Assembly (NCBI RefSeq): GCF_018139985.1
Contig: NZ_JAGSOU010000001.1
Location: 62,001 to 126,000, forward strand
Direction of reading: 5' to 3'
DNA length: 64,000 nucleotides
DNA from: Actibacterium sp. MT2.3-13A
GTDB lineage: Bacteria; Pseudomonadota; Alphaproteobacteria; Rhodobacterales; Rhodobacteraceae
Numbering within the stretch: position 1 is the stretch's first letter; every line of letters starts with the position of its first letter. The notes beneath the pieces were generated by a model. It had not been told where the DNA came from. It did no database searches and saw nothing but the letters and a program-made list of their open reading frames with translations. This document shows positions 59,258-64,000 of the stretch, piece by piece. The position numbers were made by a program, and so were the translations under genes.

Positions 59258-59333
59258 TGGTGAGCCGTGCAGGATTCGAACCTGCGACCCACTGATTAAA
59301 AGTCAGTTGCTCTACCAACTGAGCTAACGGCCC
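59258..59333 (-). tRNA. tRNA-Lys(TTT)
   Basis: A 76-nt tRNA with encoded CCA. Acceptor GGGCCGT pairs with ACGGCTC (one G-T). D arm GCTC-AGTTGGTA-GAGC. Anticodon arm ACTGA-CTTTTAA-TCAGT with anticodon TTT. Variable GGGTC. T arm GCAGG-TTCGAAT-CCTGC. All arms pair fully, so it is intact. Confidence 0.97.
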
Positions 59334-59346
59334 ACTTGAGGCCCGC

Positions 59347-59375
59347 TACTTAGAAAAACCCCGCGGGGGGGTCAA
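59347..59375 (-). promoter_or_regulatory. promoter of tRNA-Lys
   Basis: On the minus strand TTGACC (complement of 59370-59375) and TAAGTA (complement of 59347-59352) are 17 bp apart and point at the tRNA, whose 5' end is 14 bp from the -10 edge. Spacing and distance fit a housekeeping-sigma promoter. Confidence 0.5.
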
Positions 59376-59441
59376 GGACATTTTCGCGCTTTTTTCACCC
59401 TTCTCTTTATTTGGCCTCTGACGCGGGTTATATGCCCGCCC

Positions 59442-60281
59442 ATGCAGAACAGCGCCCCCCCTTCCGGCCTGCCCTTCATGAAGATGCACGGGCTTGGCAA
59501 TGACTTCGTGGTGATCGACCAGCGCGGCACGCCCGCGCCGCTGCCGGCTGCGCTGATCGCGGCCATAGCCGACCGGCACCGGGGCGTGGGTTTCGACCAG
59601 TTGGCGGTGATCGAATCCGTCGCGGATGCCGATGCGCGGCTGAGTTTCCACAATGCCGATGGCTCTCTCTCGGCGGCCTGCGGCAACGCCACGCGCTGCA
59701 TCGCGCGCCACCTGATGGAGGAGACCGGCAAGGCGGCGCTGACCCTGGTCACCGAGCGCGGCCGGCTGGCCTGCGAGGATGCGGGCGGCGGCCTGACCCG
59801 GGTGAACATGGGACCGCCGCTGCTGGAGTGGCAAGACATTCCGCTGGCGCGCGCGATGGACACGCTGGAACTGCCGATTCCCGGCTCCCCCACCGCGACC
59901 GGCATGGGCAACCCGCATTGCACCTTTTTTGTCGAGGATGCCGAGGCGGTGGATCTGGAACGCTTCGGCCCCGCGCATGAGCATCACCCGCTCTTCCCCG
60001 AACGCACCAATGTCCAGGTGGCGAGCATGATCGGCCCCGATCATCTGCGGATGCGGGTGTGGGAACGGGGCGTGGGCGTGACGCTGGCCTCCGGCTCGTC
60101 CTCCTGCGCCACGGCCGTGGCCGCGGCGCGGCGCGGGCTGACCGGGCGGCGCGTGCGAATCGACCTCGACGGCGGCACGCTGGAGATCGACTGGCGCGAG
60201 GACGGCGTCTGGATGACCGGCGCCACCATGCATGTCTTCTCGGGCATCTTCACCGGCCAGTTCCTGGAGACGGCGCAGTGA
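59442..60281 (+). CDS. dapF: diaminopimelate epimerase
   Basis: A 279-residue enzyme of lysine and peptidoglycan-precursor synthesis converting LL- to meso-diaminopimelate. Both catalytic Cys regions are present: [14 protein letters not shown] (first half) and [16 protein letters not shown] (second half). The start [20 protein letters not shown] and the [16 protein letters not shown] stretch are diagnostic. It overlaps mtaB by 4 bp and lies back to back with tRNA-Lys. Confidence 0.97.
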   Translation: MQNSAPPSGLPFMKMHGLGNDFVVIDQRGTPAPLPAALIAAIADRHRGVGFDQLAVIESVADADARLSFHNADGSLSAACGNATRCIARHLMEETGKAALTLVTERGRLACEDAGGGLTRVNMGPPLLEWQDIPLARAMDTLELPIPGSPTATGMGNPHCTFFVEDAEAVDLERFGPAHEHHPLFPERTNVQVASMIGPDHLRMRVWERGVGVTLASGSSSCATAVAAARRGLTGRRVRIDLDGGTLEIDWREDGVWMTGATMHVFSGIFTGQFLETAQ

Positions 60282-61534
60282 GCGTTCCCAAGTTCACCAC
60301 GCTGGGCTGCCGCCTGAACGCCTACGAGACCGAGGCGATGAAGGAGCTCGCGGCAAAACACGGCGTGGAGAACGCCGTCGTGGTGAACACCTGCGCCGTG
60401 ACCGCCGAGGCCGTGCGCAAGGCCCGCCAGGAGATCCGCAAGCTGCGCCGCGACAACCCCGGCGCCAAGCTGATTGTCACCGGCTGCGCCGCTCAGACCG
60501 AGCCCGAGACCTTCTCCGTCATGGAAGAGGTCGATCTGGTCATCGGCAACAGCGAAAAGATGCAGCCTGAGACCTGGGCAGGCCTCGGCCCCGATTTCAT
60601 CGGTCGGACCGAGAAGGTGCAGGTCGACGACATCATGTCGGTGACCGAGACCGCCGGCCACCTGATCGACGGCTTCGGCACCCGGTCCCGCGCCTATGTC
60701 CAGGTGCAGAACGGCTGCGATCACCGCTGCACCTTCTGCATCATCCCCTACGGCCGGGGCAATTCGCGCAGCGTTCCGGCCGGCGTGGTCGTGGACCAGA
60801 TCAAGCGCCTGGTCGATCGCGGCTACAACGAGGTGGTGCTGACCGGGGTCGATCTGACCTCCTGGGGCGCCGACCTTCCGGCCGCGCCCCGACTGGGCGA
60901 TCTGGTCATGCGTATCCTGAAACTGGTGCCCGACCTGCCGCGGCTGCGCATCAGCTCCATCGATTCGATCGAGGCGGACGAGGCCCTGATGCAGGCCATC
61001 GCGACCGAGCCGCGGCTGATGCCGCATCTGCACCTCAGCCTGCAGGCGGGCGACGACATGATCCTGAAACGGATGAAGCGCCGGCATCTGCGCGACGACG
61101 CCATTCGCTTCTGCGAGGAGGCGCGCCGGCTGCGCCCCGACATGACCTTTGGCGCCGACATCATCGCCGGCTTCCCCACCGAGACCGAGGCGATGTTCGA
61201 GAACTCGCTGCGGCTGGTCGAGGACTGCGGCCTGACCTGGCTGCATGTCTTTCCCTACTCGCCCCGCCCCGGCACCCCGGCGGCGCGGATGCCGCAGGTG
61301 CATGGCGCCGCGATCAAGGAGCGCGCGGCGCGGCTGCGCGCCGCCGGCGCGACGCAGGTCGAAAAACACCTGCGCGCCCAGCACGGGGCGACCTGCAAGG
61401 TCTTGATGGAAAACCCACGCATGGGCCGGACCGAGCAGTTCACCGAGGTCGCCTTCGCCGCCGACCGGCCCGAGGGGCAGATCGTGACCGCCACGATCAC
61501 CGGCCATGCCGACGGCCAGCTGACGGCAGCCTGA
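60278..61534 (+). CDS. mtaB: tRNA t6A37 methylthiotransferase MtaB
   Basis: A 418-residue radical-SAM enzyme starting at GTG in the dapF stop (GTGA). The N-terminal MTTase domain contributes three Cys ([30 protein letters not shown]). The radical-SAM cluster motif is C-x3-C-x2-C in [20 protein letters not shown]. The C-terminal part is TRAM-like. It thiomethylates t6A37 in tRNAs reading ANN codons, tRNA-Lys among them. Family call: MtaB rather than MiaB or RimO, by CRLNAYE and length. Confidence 0.93.
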   Translation: MSVPKFTTLGCRLNAYETEAMKELAAKHGVENAVVVNTCAVTAEAVRKARQEIRKLRRDNPGAKLIVTGCAAQTEPETFSVMEEVDLVIGNSEKMQPETWAGLGPDFIGRTEKVQVDDIMSVTETAGHLIDGFGTRSRAYVQVQNGCDHRCTFCIIPYGRGNSRSVPAGVVVDQIKRLVDRGYNEVVLTGVDLTSWGADLPAAPRLGDLVMRILKLVPDLPRLRISSIDSIEADEALMQAIATEPRLMPHLHLSLQAGDDMILKRMKRRHLRDDAIRFCEEARRLRPDMTFGADIIAGFPTETEAMFENSLRLVEDCGLTWLHVFPYSPRPGTPAARMPQVHGAAIKERAARLRAAGATQVEKHLRAQHGATCKVLMENPRMGRTEQFTEVAFAADRPEGQIVTATITGHADGQLTAA

Positions 61535-61535
61535 G

Positions 61536-62153
61536 ATGCACCCGAACCCCGCCTTCCGGTCCGAGCCGCGCGAACGCAACCTCGCCTTCGCCCGCGACCG
61601 GGGCTTCGGCGCGCTTTGCGTAAATGGCGGGGACGGGCCGCTGATCTCGCATGTGCCCTTCCTGCTGTCCGAGGACGGCACGGTGCTGGAGACGCATCTG
61701 GTGCGCTCCACGCCGCTGTCGCGCGCGCTGCCCGCGCAGGCAGTGATGGCGGTGACCGGGCCCGACGCCTACATCTCGCCCGACTGGTACGGGATGGAGG
61801 ACCAGGTGCCGACCTGGAACTACGTCTCGGTGCATCTGCGCGGCCGGCTGGAGCCCCGTCCCGACACCGAGCTGCGCGCCCTGCTGGAGCGACAGTCCGC
61901 CCGGTTCGAAGAGCGTCTCCTGCCCAAGCGGCCCTGGACGCTGGACAAGATGCCCGAGGATCTGCTGGCCCGGATGATGCGCGCCATCGTGCCGGTGCGG
62001 ATGCGGGTAGAGGCGATCGACGGCACCTGGAAACTGGCCCAGAACAAGCCCGCCGCGGCCCGGCTGTCGGCGGCCCGGCAACTCGACGGTTTTGGCCAGG
62101 ACCCGGAGGCGCGGCTGCTGGCCGCGCTGATGAAGGGCCTCGGCGAAAGCTGA
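61536..62153 (+). CDS. PaiB-like FMN-binding protein
   Basis: A 205-residue protein of the FMN-binding negative transcriptional regulator (PaiB) family with a split-barrel flavin fold. Segments are PLISHVPFLLSEDGTVLETH, YISPDWYGMEDQVPTWNYVS, VHLRGRLEPRPD and WKLAQNKPAAARLSAARQL. It starts 1 bp after mtaB, so it is probably in the same transcript. PaiB acts with the acetyltransferase PaiA in Bacillus; no paiA is nearby. Confidence 0.88.
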   Translation: MHPNPAFRSEPRERNLAFARDRGFGALCVNGGDGPLISHVPFLLSEDGTVLETHLVRSTPLSRALPAQAVMAVTGPDAYISPDWYGMEDQVPTWNYVSVHLRGRLEPRPDTELRALLERQSARFEERLLPKRPWTLDKMPEDLLARMMRAIVPVRMRVEAIDGTWKLAQNKPAAARLSAARQLDGFGQDPEARLLAALMKGLGES

Positions 62154-62210
62154 GTGGACAGCGGCCCGCGCCCTGCCTATCGTGGCCCCGAACACAGACG
62201 GAGGATTGCG

Positions 62211-62495
62211 ATGCCCCTTCCCGTTGCCCTGGCCCCGATCGCGACGGTGGCGCTGCGGTATGGCGCGGTGGCGCTGGCCGGCTACGCGCTGGCCCGCCGG
62301 ATCGAGCCCGGCCGCCGCTGCCAGCACGCCGAGGACGCCCATGACCGGCTGGACGAGGGCGTGACCCTGCGCCACGCGGCCGAGCAGGTGAACACCACCG
62401 CCCGGTTCCGCCGCATCCTGCGGCTGGGCGAGGCCGGTCCGGGGCTCGAGATCGACGCCAGCGCGCTGGGCCGCCTGCGGGTGCGCCGGGTATGA
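62211..62495 (+). CDS. small hypothetical protein
   Basis: A 94-residue protein from ATG 62211 (GGAGG 8 bp upstream). The N-terminal third is hydrophobic (ATVALRYGAVALAGYALARR) and probably spans or enters the membrane; the rest is charged (DRLDEGVTLRHAAEQVNTTA). I do not recognise the family. It overlaps the glutathione S-transferase gene by 4 bp. Confidence 0.7.
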   Translation: MPLPVALAPIATVALRYGAVALAGYALARRIEPGRRCQHAEDAHDRLDEGVTLRHAAEQVNTTARFRRILRLGEAGPGLEIDASALGRLRVRRV

Positions 62496-63100
62496 TGAAG
62501 CTCTTCCACAACCCCGCCTCGCCCTTCGTCCGCAAGGTCATGGTCGCGCTGATCGAGACCGGCCAACTGGACGACGTGACCCTCATCTCCGTCGCCGGCA
62601 GCCCCACGGCCTCCGAACAGATGCCCACGGCGCAGAACCCGCTGGGCAAGGTCCCCACGCTGATTCGCGACAGCGGCCCGGCGATCTATGACAGCCGGGT
62701 GATTTGCCGCTTCTTCGACCACCGCGCGGGCGGACGGCTCTATCCCGAAAGCCACCTGTGGGAGACGCTGACGCTGGAGGCGACCGCCGACGGCATGATG
62801 GATGCCGCGGTGCTGATGGTCTACGAGGCCCGCTGCCGTCCGGAGGACAAGCGCTCCGAGGAATGGGTCGAAAGCCAGTGGAACAAGGTCTCCCGCGCGC
62901 TGGACGCGCTGGAAAGCCGCTGGATGAGCCACCTTTCCGGCCCGCTGGACATGGGCCAGATCGCGGTGGGCTGCGCGCTGGGATACCTCGATTTCCGCCA
63001 CGACGCGCGCAACTGGCGCAAAGGGCGCGAGGCGCTGGCGGCGTGGTACGAGGATTTCGCCGGGCGGCCCGCGATGCAGGTCACCCAGCCGCGGGCCTGA
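62492..63100 (+). CDS. glutathione S-transferase family protein
   Basis: A 202-residue protein with the thioredoxin-like GST N domain (MKLFHNPASPFVRKVMVALI, NPLGKVPTLIRDSGPAIYDS, including the cis-Pro before T) and a helical C domain (LDMGQIAVGCALGYLDFRHD). The Ser in NPASPFVRK is the likely catalytic residue. Substrate unknown. Its stop is 4 bp from the stop of the convergent outer-membrane gene. Confidence 0.9.
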   Translation: MMKLFHNPASPFVRKVMVALIETGQLDDVTLISVAGSPTASEQMPTAQNPLGKVPTLIRDSGPAIYDSRVICRFFDHRAGGRLYPESHLWETLTLEATADGMMDAAVLMVYEARCRPEDKRSEEWVESQWNKVSRALDALESRWMSHLSGPLDMGQIAVGCALGYLDFRHDARNWRKGREALAAWYEDFAGRPAMQVTQPRA

Positions 63101-63104
63101 ACCC

Positions 63105-63752
63105 TCAGAACCTGTAGGACAGGCCGACGTTCAGCGCGTTGGTGATCAGGTCGGTCTTCAGCGTGCCGCCGCCCTTCAGGTCGGCCTCGTTGCTGGAGTA
63201 GGTGCCCTTGTATTCGCCGAACAGCGACCAGGTGTCGTTCAGCGCATAGCTCGCGCCCAGCACCAGTTGCACCACCGGGCCGGTGACCTGGTAGCCGTAG
63301 GTCTTGTTGCCGCCGACCAGCACATCGACATGCGGAATCGCCAGACCCAGGCCTGCGCCGGCATAGGGCGTCAGGCGGCTGGCCGCGTCGGGCCAGCGGT
63401 AGAACACATTGAAGGTGACCAGGTTGTGCCCGTCGGTGAATTCCAGCCGGCTGAAGCCGCTCTTGGCCAGGGTCGCCTTGTCGGCATAGACCTTGGCGTG
63501 GTTGACCTCGAAGGCATAGCCGAGATTGGCGCTGCGCCACCAGGTGGCGCGCAGCCCGTAATAGGGCGGCATGTCGAAGGGCTTGCCCTCCCAGCCGGCC
63601 TGGAACTTGAACGGCCCGACGCCGGGGGCGGTGCCGCTGACGTCGCTGTGCGGGGCGGACTGGGTGCCGGTGTAGAAGCTCAGCTCGACCTCCGCCGCGG
63701 CGGGCAGGGCCGAGAGCAGAACCAGGCTGAGAGCGCGCAGAAAGTGTTTCAT
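63105..63752 (-). CDS. LpxQ-like outer-membrane beta-barrel protein
   Basis: A 215-residue protein with a signal peptide (MKHFLRALSLVLLSALPAAA) and a beta-barrel ending in the outer-membrane sorting signal (NALNVGLSYRF). VELSFYTGTQSAPHSDVSGT, FKFQAGWEGKPFDMPPYYGL and VFGEYKGTYSS-like stretches resemble rhizobial LpxQ, the lipid A oxidase that turns the proximal glucosamine into aminogluconate. Activity cannot be judged from sequence alone; a structural role is possible. The region from 63753 to the right edge shows no gene I can support. Confidence 0.7.
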   Translation of the reverse strand: MKHFLRALSLVLLSALPAAAEVELSFYTGTQSAPHSDVSGTAPGVGPFKFQAGWEGKPFDMPPYYGLRATWWRSANLGYAFEVNHAKVYADKATLAKSGFSRLEFTDGHNLVTFNVFYRWPDAASRLTPYAGAGLGLAIPHVDVLVGGNKTYGYQVTGPVVQLVLGASYALNDTWSLFGEYKGTYSSNEADLKGGGTLKTDLITNALNVGLSYRF

Positions 63753-64000
63753 GGAAGGCTCCGGGTTGACGAAATGCCACGGGCAGCCGGCCCGCGGGCA
63801 CGTTGCGCCCCATGCTGGCAAAGCGCACGCGCCGCTGCAACAGCCAACTGGGGTCCATATCGTCACGGGGGGGCAGTATCCCATTGCATTCCGGCATCAC
63901 TTTCCGCCACCGTGCAATGACTTCTGGACGCTTGAGCTGTTCGCCGCTAAACAACCGCGCGTGAGGCTGCGCATGCGTGGCCGCAATTTCGTTTCAGGCC

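Noticed and set aside
62821-63954. 377-residue minus-strand frame across the GST and LpxQ-like genes
   Set aside because: It overlaps two well supported genes in other frames. Its first 30 codons look protein-like, but I could not tie them to any family.
1-64000. CRISPR arrays, prophage, toxin-antitoxin or known defence systems
   Set aside because: No regular direct repeats, phage structural genes, cas genes or recognisable defence proteins were seen on either strand.

Overview
The window looks like chromosomal DNA of a GC-rich alphaproteobacterium of the Rhodobacteraceae type. Evidence is the alphaproteobacterial flagellar gene set (flaF, flbT, a DUF1217 protein, a DUF6468 protein, MotE, a ~280-residue flagellin, no fliD or fliA), MucR/Ros regulators, CtrA-type boxes (TTAA-N7-TTAA), and an LpxQ-like outer-membrane protein. 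Species cannot be fixed from the sequence alone.

Layout. Bases 1-1500 are a scarred boundary: a gene running off the left edge, the 3' end of an IS3-family transposase, an internally deleted IS5-family element with perfect 20-bp ends (498-1196), and a tRNA-Pro(CGG) 3' half without its 5' half (1357-1402). Bases 1498-40859 are one nearly complete flagellar island of about 45 genes in eight divergent or convergent blocks: motA/small exported protein/fliJ-like (-); an unknown single-TM protein (+); two MucR-type regulators, motB, an unknown protein, an RpoH-like sigma factor, fliK, flgD (+); flgF-flgG-flgA-flgH-fliL-like (-); a secreted helical-repeat protein, then flgE-flgK-flgL (+); a CtrA/FtcR-like orphan response regulator (-); flgI-flgJ-flgN-fliC-flaF-flbT-DUF1217 (+); fliF-fliH-fliN-fliP-fliG (-); fliL-fliM-DUF6468-motE (+); flgB-flgC-fliE-fliQ-slt-flhA-fliR-flhB (-); and fliI (+). 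The rod, hook, MS, C, L and P rings, export gate, ATPase, stator, junction proteins and filament are all here. I do not see fliO, fliD, fliS, flgM or fliA.

Bases 40796-49483 hold a LysR-type regulator and, on the + strand, a TPP riboswitch followed by a tightly overlapped thiamin operon (thiD-thiO-thiS-thiG-thiE-thiF-thiY-tenA-thiZ-thiX). It joins thiazole synthesis to pyrimidine salvage and uptake and has no thiC. Bases 49754-54760 encode a BMP-type nucleoside ABC importer. Bases 54848-59174 encode an ATPase/FtsX-like permease/HlyD-like adaptor system. A tRNA-Lys(TTT) gene (-) follows. Then come dapF, mtaB, a PaiB-like FMN-binding protein, a small unknown protein, a glutathione S-transferase (all +) and an LpxQ-like outer-membrane protein (-).

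Most interesting signal: the AT-rich gaps between the flagellar operons share a short motif, CAAGNATA (or its complement TATNCTTG), repeated, often as inverted or closely spaced pairs. I did not notice it in front of the thiamin, nucleoside or efflux operons. With CtrA-type boxes at three of these starts, and regulators encoded inside the island (RpoH-like sigma, a MucR pair with one finger-less member, an orphan response regulator with a degraded receiver), this suggests a self-contained flagellar regulon circuit. That is inference and needs testing.
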